Below, in pieces: positions 34,604 through 43,594 of a stretch of DNA of 64,000 bases. The notes beneath the pieces are model-generated. The model worked only from the letters and a program-made list of their open reading frames with translations. It was not told the DNA's origin and made no database searches. The DNA lies in NCBI RefSeq assembly GCF_019049285.1, contig NZ_JAGMUL010000120.1, positions 170,983 through 234,982 of the forward strand, in the 5' to 3' direction. The position numbers and the translations under genes were made by a program. Source of the DNA: Streptomyces sp. AC550_RSS872. GTDB lineage: Bacteria; Actinomycetota; Actinomycetes; Streptomycetales; Streptomycetaceae. Positions within the stretch are counted from its first letter, which is position 1, and each line of letters begins with the position of its first letter.

Positions 34604-35656
34604 TCAGGTTCCGTCGGCTTCCGGGCCGATGACCACGCAGGACGCGGCGGGCATGTCGATCGAGCCCTCGTAGCGCGGGAGTCCCGTGTCGGGGTCCAGG
34701 GCGAACCAGGACACGTCGCCGGAGCGCTCGTTCGCGACGTACAGGAGGCCGCCCGCCTCGGTGAGCGCGCGCGGCCAGTGACCGGCGCAGGTCACCGTGC
34801 CGATCAGCCGCAGTTCCTCGCCCTCGACGGCGAACGTCGACAGCACGTCCTCGCCGCGTGTCGCGGTCCACACAAAGCGGCCGTCGGGCGAGGCGACGAT
34901 CCCGGACGGATAGGCGTCGCCGGCCGGCGCGCCCGCCAGGACCGACACCTCCGCCAGCGGCTTCAGCGTGCCGTCGTCGGCGTCCCAGTGGCAGACGGTG
35001 ACGGTGGGGGTGAGTTCGTTGACGACGTACGCGTACGGACGGCGGGGGTGGAAGGCCAGGTGGCGGGGCCCCGAGCCCGGACGCAGCGCGATCTCCCGGT
35101 GGACGGCGAGGGTGCCGTCGGTCAGCGTGCACACCCGCACGGAGTCGGTGCCGAGGTCGACGCTGACCGCCCAGCGGCCGCTCGGGTCGGGCTGCACCTG
35201 GTGGGCGTGCGGGCCCTGCTGACGTGGCGTGTGCGGGCCCGAGCCGCTGTGCTGGAGGACGGATGACGGGGCGCCGGCCAGGGTGCCGTCCGCGCGGACG
35301 GGTACGGCGGTGACGCTTCCGGAGCCGTAGTTGGCGGCCAGGACATGGCCGGCGAACAGGCTCAGGTGCGTGGGTCCGCTGCCGCCCACCGGCACCGGCG
35401 ATCCGACGAGCTCCGGCCTGCCCTCGGTCACGCGGTACGCGGCCACCGCGCCCTCGGCCGTCTCACTGACCGCGTAGAGCGTGTCGCCGCCGGGCGACAG
35501 GGCCAGATACGCGGGGTCGGGCACGTCGGCCGCCCTGCCCAGCACGGTCAGCGCGCCACTGCCCGCGGCCACGGACGCCGCCACGATCCCGGGGCCGCCG
35601 GCCGCCGTGAACGACCCGAGGTAGGCCCGCCCTGCCCGCCTGCCACCGTCTGCCAC
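34604..35656 (-). CDS. Lactonase family seven-bladed beta-propeller (Pgl-like)
   Basis: The 350-residue protein is of the YbhE/6-phosphogluconolactonase-like propeller type. Typical blade strings recur: YLALSPGGDTLYAVSE, HLSLFAGHVLAANYGSGSVT, GPRHLAFHPRRPYAYVVNEL, GIVASPDGRFVWTATRGED and LLYVANERSGDVSWF. The HAHQV-type metal/active-site region (QGPHAHQVQPDPSGRW) is present. GTG 35656 follows AAAGGGGAC. No signal peptide is seen. The physiological lactone is unknown. Confidence 0.85.
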   Translation of the reverse strand: MADGGRRAGRAYLGSFTAAGGPGIVAASVAAGSGALTVLGRAADVPDPAYLALSPGGDTLYAVSETAEGAVAAYRVTEGRPELVGSPVPVGGSGPTHLSLFAGHVLAANYGSGSVTAVPVRADGTLAGAPSSVLQHSGSGPHTPRQQGPHAHQVQPDPSGRWAVSVDLGTDSVRVCTLTDGTLAVHREIALRPGSGPRHLAFHPRRPYAYVVNELTPTVTVCHWDADDGTLKPLAEVSVLAGAPAGDAYPSGIVASPDGRFVWTATRGEDVLSTFAVEGEELRLIGTVTCAGHWPRALTEAGGLLYVANERSGDVSWFALDPDTGLPRYEGSIDMPAASCVVIGPEADGT

Positions 35657-35828
35657 CGCTGTCCCCTTTCGGTCGGGTGCCGTTCGAGGTGACGGTAGCA
35701 GCGGATCATGATCGGTCTAGACCAAGAGGGGCTGAGTCATCGGGCACGGAGTCACGCCCGGCACGCGCGGGTCCCCTGCTGCCCGCGGGCGGGGCGCCGC
35801 CCCACCCCTCTCGCGACCGCGGTGGCGG

Positions 35829-35888
35829 ACGGGCGTGGCGGGCGTGGCGGGCGTGGCGGGCGTGGCGGGCGTGGCGGGCGTGGCGGGC
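35829..35888. repeat. 9-bp tandem repeat GGGCGTGGC
   Basis: About six and a half uninterrupted copies of GGGCGTGGC lie in the 309-base gap between the lactonase gene and the end of the FUSC gene. No gene is supported across it; frames through it are shadows. The rest of 35657-35965 shows nothing else recognisable. Confidence 0.9.
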
Positions 35889-35965
35889 TGCCGGGGATCG
35901 GCGGCGCGGAGGCTTTGCTACGTCGCCTCATCCGCCGCCGGCTCCCGCACGGCCGGCCAGCAGCC

Positions 35966-37525
35966 TCAGGCCCCGACAAGCGGCGACCCCGACGGCGCGC
36001 GCAAGGGCTGGGCCAGTTCCGCCAGAGCCCGCTCCAAGCCGTGGAGGTGAGCCAGCGCGGGGTCGGACTCCGTGGGGCGGGCGGCAGGGACGGTGATGGC
36101 CGTGCCGTCGGTGAGGGCCTCGACCGCTGCCTCGACGCGCCAGCATGCGGCGGCCAGGCGGGCGTCGTGGGAGGCCACGGGGTCGGCGGCGACGGTGACC
36201 AGGCCGCGGATCTCGCGGGCGCAGTCGTCGAGGAGGGCGAGGACGTGGCGGGCCCGGCGTTTGCGGGCCGGTATCGGGTGCAGGGGGTGCACGAGCGGGG
36301 CGACGGCGAGCCGTACGCGGCCGAGCAGCTGTTCCAGTTCGGCCACCCGGGCGGCGGGATCGGCGCTCTCGTCGCCGGCGAGGCGTGCGGCGGCCTCGGC
36401 AGTGGCCCTGTGGACGCAGCGCAGGGCGCGCTGGATCCAGGCGTCGGTGACGGTGTGGGTGGTGACGGGCAGGACGAACAGGACGGCCAGCACCGCGCCG
36501 AGCGCGCCGACGCCGGTCTCGGCAAGTCGTAGCGCCAGCAGGGCGGGGTCGAGGACGCCCAGCAGGCCGTAGAGGAGCTCGGCGAGCACCGTGACCGAGA
36601 GCATCATCCAGGTATAGGAGACGGCGGCCGTGTAGAAGATGCCGAAGACGCAGACGGCGAGGAGCGCGGCCGTGGGGACCGGCGCGCCGTCCAGCGGGAC
36701 GGCGACGAGCAGGCCGAGGCCGATGCCGATGACCGTGCCGAGCACCCGGCGGAAGCCGCGGACCAGGGTCTCGCCGCGCGAGGTGGTGTTGACGAAGATC
36801 CACCAGGTGGCGCCGACGGCCCAGTACCAGCGCTGTCCGGACACCAGCTGGCCCACGACGAGGGCGAAGCCGGCGCCGGCGGTGGCCTGGATCGCCTGGC
36901 GTGTGGTCACGCGGGCCAGTCCGCTGCCGCCCGGCGGTGCGGGTACGGGTGCCGGGGGCAGGCGGCGCTCGTAGCACCAGAGGCCGAAGCGGACCGTGGA
37001 CGCGGTGAGCAGGGAGAGCAGTACCGCGGCGTAGAGCTCGGGGAGCTGTCCCGGGGTGGCGTGCAGGAACTGCGCCACGAAGAAGGTCATGAACGCGAAC
37101 ACACCGAGGCTGTGACCGCGTGGCCCCCAGCGGCGCGCGTACACACCCGCGCCGACGACGGCGAGGAAGGTGAGGTCGCGGGCGACCGGGTGGTCGTGCA
37201 GCTCGGCCGCCGCCGCGAGGACGGGGAGCCCGACGAGCGGCAGCAGCACGGTGGTGACCGCCTGTCCGCGCACGGTGGCGTCGGTGACGGTGAACAGGGC
37301 GAGCAGCGCGGCGAGCCCACCGGTGACGGCACCGACGAGGGAGTGTCCGGCCAGTGCGCACACGACGACCGCGAGCCCGATGCCGAGGACGGCCCGCACG
37401 GCGGAGCGCAGTCGCGCCCGCCCCGGGTCCGGCGCCAGGAACACCCTTTTCAGCACTGCTTTCCACCCCTCCGCGTCGGCATGAAAAAGGCGCCGCGGGA
37501 TCCGCAGCGCCATCGACGGGTTCAT
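35966..37525 (-). CDS. FUSC family inner-membrane protein
   Basis: The 519-residue protein has two hydrophobic clusters. The first covers about residues 45-175 (AVLGIGLAVVVCALAGHSLV, then ELYAAVLLSLLTASTVRFGL). The second covers about 215-345 (YWAVGATWWIFVNTTSRGET, VLGTVIGIGLGLLVAVPLDG). A cytosolic helical C-terminus follows. This is the fusaric-acid-resistance/aromatic-acid-exporter-like architecture. ATG 37525 lacks a clear ribosome site; internal starts near residue 5 or 28 are possible. It is divergent from an AsnC/Lrp regulator, which may control it. Confidence 0.82.
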   Translation of the reverse strand: MNPSMALRIPRRLFHADAEGWKAVLKRVFLAPDPGRARLRSAVRAVLGIGLAVVVCALAGHSLVGAVTGGLAALLALFTVTDATVRGQAVTTVLLPLVGLPVLAAAAELHDHPVARDLTFLAVVGAGVYARRWGPRGHSLGVFAFMTFFVAQFLHATPGQLPELYAAVLLSLLTASTVRFGLWCYERRLPPAPVPAPPGGSGLARVTTRQAIQATAGAGFALVVGQLVSGQRWYWAVGATWWIFVNTTSRGETLVRGFRRVLGTVIGIGLGLLVAVPLDGAPVPTAALLAVCVFGIFYTAAVSYTWMMLSVTVLAELLYGLLGVLDPALLALRLAETGVGALGAVLAVLFVLPVTTHTVTDAWIQRALRCVHRATAEAAARLAGDESADPAARVAELEQLLGRVRLAVAPLVHPLHPIPARKRRARHVLALLDDCAREIRGLVTVAADPVASHDARLAAACWRVEAAVEALTDGTAITVPAARPTESDPALAHLHGLERALAELAQPLRAPSGSPLVGA

Positions 37526-37545
37526 TGCAGCATCAAGGGGCAGGC

Positions 37546-37576
37546 TGGCTCAAGTGTCTCGTAGAATGCTGAGCCA
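37546..37576. promoter_or_regulatory. Dyad and -10 element before the AsnC/Lrp gene
   Basis: TGGCTCA (37546-37552) and TGAGCCA (37570-37576) are exact inverted repeats 17 bases apart. A -10-like TAGAAT (37562-37567) lies between them. The site sits in the FUSC/AsnC divergent gap and is a candidate binding site for the AsnC-type protein. Confidence 0.5.
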
Positions 37577-37670
37577 TTGGCACAGACATAACGGGCCCCA
37601 CACGTCCACCGACGAGCCAACGGACCATGACCATGACGGACGGGGCCGGCGAACGGAGACCCCGGACGGT

Positions 37671-38150
37671 ATGGCCGTGGACGAGCTCGACACCCGCATC
37701 CTGCGGCTGCTGCTGGAGCAGCCGCGCACCAGCGTCCGCGAGTACGCCCGCATCCTCGGCGTCGCGCGGGGCACGCTCCAGGCGCGGCTCGACCGGCTGG
37801 AGCGGGACGGTGTGATCACCGGGACGGGCCCGGCGCTCTCGGCCGCCGCCCTCGGCCACCCGGTGCTGGCGTTCGTGCACATCGAGGTCACCCAGGGCCA
37901 CCTCGACGACGTGGGCGACGAGCTGGCCGCCGTACCGGAGATCGTCGAAGCGTTCTCGATCACGGGCGGCGGGGACCTGCTGACCCGGGTGGTGGCCCGC
38001 GACAACGCCCACCTGGAGGATGTGATCCAGAAGCTGATCAGCCTGCCCGGCGTGGTCCGCACCCGCACCGAGGTGGCCCTGCGCGAGCGTGTGCCGCACC
38101 GGCTGCTGCCCCTGGTGGAGTCCGTCGGGCGGGCGGCAGTCCGGAAATGA
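37671..38150 (+). CDS. Lrp/AsnC family transcriptional regulator
   Basis: The 159-residue protein has an N-terminal HTH (DELDTRILRLLLEQPRTSVR, then YARILGVARGTLQARLDRLE) and a C-terminal RAM/AsnC ligand-binding ferredoxin fold (HPVLAFVHIEVTQGHLDDVG, FSITGGGDLLTRVVARDNAH). ATG 37671 begins at the conserved core; an upstream extension in frame lacks support. It is divergent from the FUSC exporter. Confidence 0.88.
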   Translation: MAVDELDTRILRLLLEQPRTSVREYARILGVARGTLQARLDRLERDGVITGTGPALSAAALGHPVLAFVHIEVTQGHLDDVGDELAAVPEIVEAFSITGGGDLLTRVVARDNAHLEDVIQKLISLPGVVRTRTEVALRERVPHRLLPLVESVGRAAVRK

Positions 38151-38169
38151 CCTTTGACATCCTGGGGCC

Positions 38170-38856
38170 ATGAGCGGTCTCGCCAACACTTCGGTCATCT
38201 TCGATCTCGACGGAACCCTCGTGGACAGCGAGCCCAACTACTACGAAGCGGGCCGACAGCTCCTCACCGAGCACGGGATCACCGACTTCACCTGGGCGGA
38301 CCACGAGCGGTACGTCGGCATCAGCACCCTGGAGACGGTCACCCTCTGGAAGCGGGAGTACGGCCTTCGGGCCTCCGTCGACGAACTGCTCGCCGACAAG
38401 AACCGCCGCTATCTGGACCTCGCCCGCACCGCCACGCGCGTGTACCCCGAGATGCGCGAGTTGGTCGAGTTGCTGGCGACCGAGGGCGTCGTGATGGCCG
38501 TGGCCTCGGGTTCGTCCCGGGAGGCCATCACGGCGATCCTGTCCGGCACGGGCCTGGACATCCACCTCCGTACCGTCGTCTCGGCCGACGAGGTCGAGCG
38601 CGGCAAGCCCGCTCCCGACGTCTTCCTGGAGGCGGCCCGCCGCCTGGGTGCCGCACCCGGCGACTGCGTGGTCCTGGAGGACGCGGCCCCCGGCGCCGCC
38701 GCGGCGCACGCGGCCGGCATGCGGTGCATCGCGATCCCGTACGTGACCGGCCAGGCGGACGCGCCGGAGTTCACGACGGCGGGACTGCTCCTGCGAGGCG
38801 GGCAGGGAGAGTTCACCGCGCAGACCGCGTACGACTGGCTGCGCGGGGCGAAGTAG
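38170..38856 (+). CDS. HAD-IA hydrolase, beta-phosphoglucomutase/phosphatase-like
   Basis: The 228-residue protein has a complete HAD set: FDLDGTLVDSEP (nucleophile Asp and acid/base Asp), VASGSSR, RGKPAPDVFLEAA and VVLEDAAPGAAAAHAAGM. A helical cap follows motif I. The VLEDAAPG form and length match sugar-phosphate phosphatases and beta-PGM relatives. It starts 19 bases after the AsnC stop, so the two may be co-transcribed. Confidence 0.88.
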   Translation: MSGLANTSVIFDLDGTLVDSEPNYYEAGRQLLTEHGITDFTWADHERYVGISTLETVTLWKREYGLRASVDELLADKNRRYLDLARTATRVYPEMRELVELLATEGVVMAVASGSSREAITAILSGTGLDIHLRTVVSADEVERGKPAPDVFLEAARRLGAAPGDCVVLEDAAPGAAAAHAAGMRCIAIPYVTGQADAPEFTTAGLLLRGGQGEFTAQTAYDWLRGAK

Positions 38857-38874
38857 CGCCCGGCTTTCCGTCGT

Positions 38875-39669
38875 CTACGAGCGGCGGCGGGGCTTGCCTC
38901 GCTTGGCGCCCTTGGCGCCCCTCGTGCCCTTGGTCCCGCCCGAGCCACCGGAGCCGCCACGTTGGCTCCGGCCGGTTCCGGCTTGCTTCCCCGAGCCGCG
39001 GCCGCCTTCGGAGGGCTTGCGCCTGGGCTGCTGCTGGGCGGCCGGGGCCTGGGACGTCGTACGACCCCGGGTGCTGTTGAGCGTGCGGCCGCGGACCACG
39101 CCGATGAAGTCCTCGACCAGGTCGGTGGTCGCGTCCTCCGGCCAGGACAGGGCGACGCTCGACTGGAGGGCGTCCACGAGCGGCCGGTAAGTGAGGTCCT
39201 TGCGGTGGTGGAGACGGGCCAGCGACTGGGGTACGACGAGCAGGCCGACGTTGGCCGCGACGAGTTCGACGGCGTCCGCGGTGGTGGCGGGGCGCTCGAA
39301 GGCGGGCTGCCCCGGTGGCCGCTCCCAGCCGAGGACGTCGTCGAGGGGGTGGAAGACGACCTCGTCGGCCAGGTCCTCGGCGCTCACCTCGTCGACCGCC
39401 GCGATGACGTGGTCCTTGGGGACGACGACGACCGTGGCCTCGGTGTAGAGGGGGATCGCGCTGAGGACCGTACGGTCGACCGGCAGTCGTACGAGACCGG
39501 CGTCGGCGGCGCCGTCACGGAGCACGTCCGGCGCCTCGGCGGCGGTCACCGAATGGAGGGTGAGGGGGACGTCCGGGAAGCGCTCGTTCCAGATCCGCAC
39601 CCACTTCGAGGGGGTCACTCCCGGGACGTACGCGAGCCTGAACGAGGGGGGTGCTTCCGAGCCTGTCAC
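38875..39669 (-). CDS. LysR-type substrate-binding domain protein without HTH, basic tail
   Basis: The 264-residue protein starts directly with a periplasmic-binding-like LysR effector domain (FRLAYVPGVTPSKWVRIWNE, DAGLVRLPVDRTVLSAIPLY, VVVPKDHVIAAVDEVSAEDL). It has no N-terminal HTH and no signal peptide. After residue 195 it continues as a Gly/Arg/Lys-rich tail that could bind nucleic acid. It is divergent from DUF5997, an arrangement I recall from other Streptomyces genomes. Confidence 0.78.
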   Translation of the reverse strand: MTGSEAPPSFRLAYVPGVTPSKWVRIWNERFPDVPLTLHSVTAAEAPDVLRDGAADAGLVRLPVDRTVLSAIPLYTEATVVVVPKDHVIAAVDEVSAEDLADEVVFHPLDDVLGWERPPGQPAFERPATTADAVELVAANVGLLVVPQSLARLHHRKDLTYRPLVDALQSSVALSWPEDATTDLVEDFIGVVRGRTLNSTRGRTTSQAPAAQQQPRRKPSEGGRGSGKQAGTGRSQRGGSGGSGGTKGTRGAKGAKRGKPRRRS

Positions 39670-39727
39670 CTGGCCAGGTTACCGGCCGTGGTCGGCGGCG
39701 GTTCACTCAGTCGATACCCTGGGCACC

Positions 39728-40120
39728 ATGACGTCGCACCAAAGCACCCAGACCATGAAGCCCGCGACCGCGGCGAAGAAGCTGGGTGTGTACCTCGAAG
39801 CCACCCCCGCCGAGTTCCGGGAGGGCGTGGTCACGCGCGCGGAGCTGAACGCGCTCCAGGCCGACCCGCCGCAGTGGCTGCGCGACCTGCGACGCGACGG
39901 CCCGCACCCCCGTCCGGTCGTCGCCCAGAAGCTGGGCGTCTCCATCGCCGGGCTGGCCCGCGGCGGTGTCACCGAGCCCCTCACCACCGAGCAGATCGAG
40001 GCCCTGAAGCAGGAGCAGCCCGAGTGGCTCCAGAAGGAGCGCACGACCCAGGCCGAGGTCCGCAAGGAGGCGGCCCGGCTCAAGCAGCGCGACGCGGACC
40101 GCACGGCAGAGGGCTCCTGA
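39728..40120 (+). CDS. DUF5997 family protein
   Basis: The 130-residue soluble protein has the family's opening TMKPATAAKKLGVYLEATPA, then EFREGVVTRAELNALQADPP and a central VVAQKLGVSIAGLARGGV segment that resembles a small HTH. The C-terminus is a charged helix. Function unknown. It is divergent from the HTH-less LysR protein with a 58-base gap, which supports a functional pair (inference). Confidence 0.78.
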   Translation: MTSHQSTQTMKPATAAKKLGVYLEATPAEFREGVVTRAELNALQADPPQWLRDLRRDGPHPRPVVAQKLGVSIAGLARGGVTEPLTTEQIEALKQEQPEWLQKERTTQAEVRKEAARLKQRDADRTAEGS

Positions 40121-40195
40121 CCTGCCCGTCGCTGTCGCGGGCGGGGCGCGGAAATCCGAATGCGCCCGATCGCCCCGCTCTGCGACCATCCCTGA

Positions 40196-42361
40196 ATGGT
40201 CCACCGCCTCGAGCCCCTGGTCATCCGGCACACTCACCGCCTCCCCTCCCCCACGGGACCCGTCGGCGAAGGCGCCGTCGCGGCACGGCAGTTCGACGCC
40301 GCGCTCATGTCGGTGGGCTTCAAGCTCTCGGCGGAGCTGCTGGCACGGCTGTCGGGGCTGTCCGAGGGCACGGTGCTCGACACCGCCGTACGGACGCTGG
40401 ACACCGTGCGCGAGATGGCCGGCGACCATGTGCGGCACAACGTGTACTTCATCGACTTCCCGGCCAATGTGCCGGACACGTACGACTTCTGGACGAGCTG
40501 CATAGCCGGGGCGCTCGCCGACGACACGACCCGCGCGAGCACACTGGAGCAGCTGAGCGACGGTGTGGTGAACCTGCTCACCCTGCCGTCGTACGGCCGC
40601 TACCAGCACACGTACACGGAGATGCTCGCCCGCCACGACGAGCTGATCGCCGCGGCGGGCGACCGGATGACCGTGCTGCACCTCGGTGGCGACGCGGAGG
40701 CCGAAGTCACCGCGCTGTACCTGGCGTTGGCGGGCAGCGGCACGCCGCTGGGCGAGGAGGGTCTGCGGGATCTCGAGGTGCTCGCCGAGATGTGCGTGGA
40801 CGGGCCGCAGCCCGAGGAGATCCCGGTGCGGGAGAGCCGTGCCGTGATCAACCGGGCTCGGCTGCGGGCCGGTTCTCAGCCGCTGCTGGACACGGTGACC
40901 GATGTGCTGCGGCTGGCCTGCGCTCTCTCCGGCGGTGACGTGACGCTGGTGGAGGCGACGCGGTTCCGGGGGCTGTCCCGGCCGGTGCGCCGGGCTCTGC
41001 TGGCAGGGCTCGACGCGGTGGTCGCGGCGGTCCCGGCCAAGCTCGCGGACGTCCACGCCCACCGTGAGGGCTTCAAGCGGCTGGGCGAGCGGCTGCACCC
41101 GCACGAGTATCCGCAGTGGCCGCACGCAGCCGAGGTGTTCGCGGTCGCCCGGGGTGAGAAGCGGGCCCGTTCCTTCGACAGCCAGGTCGAGGAGCTGCTC
41201 GGCACGCACGATGTCATCGGCGCGGTGACCCTGCTCAAGTCGGCGCCGGGCAAGCTGTTCCGCGCGCTGGACCGGCTGCTGCGGACGGCGTCCACACCAA
41301 AGGAGCGGGACGCGGTCGTGGCCGCCGCCGTGGAAGTCGCCCCGCGGGTCGCCGGGCGGGTCGTGCTGTCGGTGCGTGAGCACCTGCACAACCGGGCGGA
41401 GAAATCCTGCGCGCGCCGGGTGTTCATCAACCGCCTCGGCCGGGCCTGGGTCACCGGGGACGCCCGTCCGCCCGTACCGCAGGGTGAGCGGGAGCGCCTG
41501 ATCGCCGCACTCGACGCGGAGCTGCGGCGCCGGCTCCCGGCCCCTGGGCATCTGCTGGTCGACCCGGACGTCCTCGACGTCGCGCTGCCGCTCAGTGGCA
41601 GGACGACCGCGGCCGGGCTCGGGGTACTGCCGCGCGGCTCGGTGTCGCCGGTCGACGGCGAGCTGCTGCGGTTCTTCGTGTACTGGAAACAGAGGAACTG
41701 GACCACGGACTACGACCTGTCGGCGCTGATGCTGGACGCCGACTACCGGACCCTCTTCTGGCTGTCGTACACCAACCTCAGCGAGCTGGAGGGGGAGCAC
41801 TCCGGCGACGTCACGGAAGCGCCGGACGGGGCCTCGGAGTTCATCAACCTGCGGCTGGACGCGGTCCGGGGCACCTTCATCGTGCCGCAGGTCAACCTCT
41901 ACTCCGGGGAGGGCTTCGAGGAGGTCGAGGAGTCGTTCTTCGGGTTCATGCTGCGCGACGGCGAGCAGCGGGGGCTGCCGTTCGAGCCGCGTACCGTGCG
42001 GATGAAGTCGGAGCTGCGCGGTCCCGGCCGGGTGGCACTGCCGCTGGCGTTCCAGCGCGGGAAGGACGGGCGCTGGCGTGCCAAGTGGCTGCACCTCTAC
42101 CTCAAGGGCCACCCGTCGACCAACCGGGTCGAGGGCAACCGGGTGTCGGTGGCGACGCTGCTGCGTGGCATCGTGGAGCGGGAGCAGCTGACGGTGCGTT
42201 ACCTGACGGAGCTGATGGACGCGACGGCGACGACCCTCTGGGACGGCGAGAAGGTCCCGGACGGTCCGGTCACGTTCATCGGTCTCCAGCGGCCCGAGGG
42301 GCTGCACCCGGACTCTCGGATCGTGACCCCCGAAAACATGCGCGACCTGATCCCGGAGTGA
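40196..42361 (+). CDS. MXAN_6230/SCO0854-like protein with C-terminal TerD-like region
   Basis: The 721-residue soluble protein resembles the C-terminal part of the MXAN_6230/SCO0854 family. Landmarks are RRVFINRLGRAWVTGDARPP, LGVLPRGSVSPVDGELLRFF, TTDYDLSALMLDADYRTLFW, EHSGDVTEAPDGASEFINLR and VPQVNLYSGEGFEEVEESFF. The last blocks share the TerD-like stress fold. No RING-type Cys/His cluster is seen, unlike named members. No ter genes are nearby. Role unknown; a stress or conflict system is the usual guess for TerD-associated proteins. Confidence 0.65.
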   Translation: MVHRLEPLVIRHTHRLPSPTGPVGEGAVAARQFDAALMSVGFKLSAELLARLSGLSEGTVLDTAVRTLDTVREMAGDHVRHNVYFIDFPANVPDTYDFWTSCIAGALADDTTRASTLEQLSDGVVNLLTLPSYGRYQHTYTEMLARHDELIAAAGDRMTVLHLGGDAEAEVTALYLALAGSGTPLGEEGLRDLEVLAEMCVDGPQPEEIPVRESRAVINRARLRAGSQPLLDTVTDVLRLACALSGGDVTLVEATRFRGLSRPVRRALLAGLDAVVAAVPAKLADVHAHREGFKRLGERLHPHEYPQWPHAAEVFAVARGEKRARSFDSQVEELLGTHDVIGAVTLLKSAPGKLFRALDRLLRTASTPKERDAVVAAAVEVAPRVAGRVVLSVREHLHNRAEKSCARRVFINRLGRAWVTGDARPPVPQGERERLIAALDAELRRRLPAPGHLLVDPDVLDVALPLSGRTTAAGLGVLPRGSVSPVDGELLRFFVYWKQRNWTTDYDLSALMLDADYRTLFWLSYTNLSELEGEHSGDVTEAPDGASEFINLRLDAVRGTFIVPQVNLYSGEGFEEVEESFFGFMLRDGEQRGLPFEPRTVRMKSELRGPGRVALPLAFQRGKDGRWRAKWLHLYLKGHPSTNRVEGNRVSVATLLRGIVEREQLTVRYLTELMDATATTLWDGEKVPDGPVTFIGLQRPEGLHPDSRIVTPENMRDLIPE

Positions 42362-42478
42362 CTGATAGCGTGAGCCGTGGCGAGGCCATGAAGGGGGCTT
42401 CCTTCTCATGTACCGCGAGAGCGGCTTTCCTGAAACTAGTCCCCTCGCTCTCCTCGCCACCCAACTCTTCTCGACGGC

Positions 42479-43594
42479 TCAGCTGTCGTAGTCGACCGTC
42501 AGTGTCTCCGAGACCGGGTACGACTGGCAGGTCAGCACGTAGCCCGCGGCGACCTCGGACGGTTCCAGGGCGAAGTTGCGGCGCATGTCCGCCTTGCCCT
42601 CGGTGACCAGGGCCCGGCAGGTGCCGCAGACGCCGCCCTTGCAGGCGAACGGCAGGTCGGGGCGGGTCCGCTGGGCTCCGTCGAGGACGGTCCGCTCCCT
42701 CGGCAGCGCGGCGACGGTGGAGCGGCCGTCCAGGGTGATGGTGACCTGGCTGACGGGTCCCTGCGGGCCGGCCTCCTCGTGGTGCACCTCCCGTACGGGC
42801 TCGTCGTCGGCGAAGAACAGCTCCTGGTGCACCCGCTCCACCGGAACCCCGAGCCGCTCCAGTACCCCCTGCGCGTCCCGGACCATGCCGTGCGGACCGC
42901 ACAGCCACCAGTGGTCGGCGGTCGTCACGTCGACCAGGGCGTCGATGAGCGTCGCGAGACGGCCGGCGTCGATACGGCCGGAGAGCACCTCGGCCTCGCG
43001 GGGTTCACGGGAGAGCACGTGCGCGAGCTGGAACCGGGTCGGGTAGAGGTCCTTCAGGTCCGCGAGCTCGTCGGCGAACATCACGGTGTCGCTGCGGCGG
43101 TTGCCGTAGAAGAGGGTGACCGTCGAACGGGCGTCGGCGGCCAGGACGGACTCGGCGATGGACATCATCGGCGTGATGCCGGAGCCCGCCGCGATCAGCA
43201 CATGGTGGGCTGCGGCGCTGAGGTCGGGGGTGAAGGCACCGGTCGGAGCCATCACCTCGACGGTGTCGCCGGGGCGTACGTCGTTGACGAGCCACGACGA
43301 GAACAGGCCGCCCGGCACGACCCGCACACCGATCCGCGGGCTCGACCCGACCGGCGAACAGATCGAGTAGGAACGCCGCTCGTCCCGCCCGTCGATCTCC
43401 CGCCGCAACGTCAACGACTGACCGGGCTCGAACGCGAACTCCTCGGCCAGCTCCACCGGAATGTCGAACCCGACGGCGACCGCGTCCGCGCACAGGGGCT
43501 GCACGGCGGCGACGCGCAGGAGGTGGAAGGCCGGACGGCGGCGGGCGCGCGGGCGTACCGACGCAGCCGTCTGTGCTTCCTTCAGGCCTTCCAT
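42479..43594 (-). CDS. paaE: Phenylacetyl-CoA epoxidase reductase subunit PaaE
   Basis: The 371-residue reductase passes electrons from NADPH to the PaaAC oxygenase. The order is an FAD domain (PGQSLTLRREIDG, RRSYSICS), an NADP domain (HHVLIAAGSGITPMMSIAE, WWLCGPHGMV) and a C-terminal plant-type [2Fe-2S] domain (CKGGVCGTCRALV ... LTCQSYP). It is the last gene of the operon, starting directly after the paaD stop. The 117-base gap to the convergent gene at 42361 has only a weak hairpin (GAAGG/CCTTC, 42390-42405). Confidence 0.96.
   Translation of the reverse strand: MEGLKEAQTAASVRPRARRRPAFHLLRVAAVQPLCADAVAVGFDIPVELAEEFAFEPGQSLTLRREIDGRDERRSYSICSPVGSSPRIGVRVVPGGLFSSWLVNDVRPGDTVEVMAPTGAFTPDLSAAAHHVLIAAGSGITPMMSIAESVLAADARSTVTLFYGNRRSDTVMFADELADLKDLYPTRFQLAHVLSREPREAEVLSGRIDAGRLATLIDALVDVTTADHWWLCGPHGMVRDAQGVLERLGVPVERVHQELFFADDEPVREVHHEEAGPQGPVSQVTITLDGRSTVAALPRERTVLDGAQRTRPDLPFACKGGVCGTCRALVTEGKADMRRNFALEPSEVAAGYVLTCQSYPVSETLTVDYDS

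Noticed and set aside
35829..35888. CRISPR-like array
   Set aside because: The units are 9 bases, contiguous and without spacers; it is a simple tandem repeat.
39707..42460. 917-codon leftward frame antisense to DUF5997 and the MXAN_6230-like gene
   Set aside because: The composition (Arg, His, Gln-rich) is that of an antisense shadow in high-GC DNA; the rightward genes have recognisable families and starts.
42408..42491. A 27-codon rightward ORF in the gap between the MXAN_6230-like gene and paaE
   Set aside because: It has no well-placed ribosome site, overlaps the paaE stop, and resembles no peptide family I know; chance is enough to explain it.
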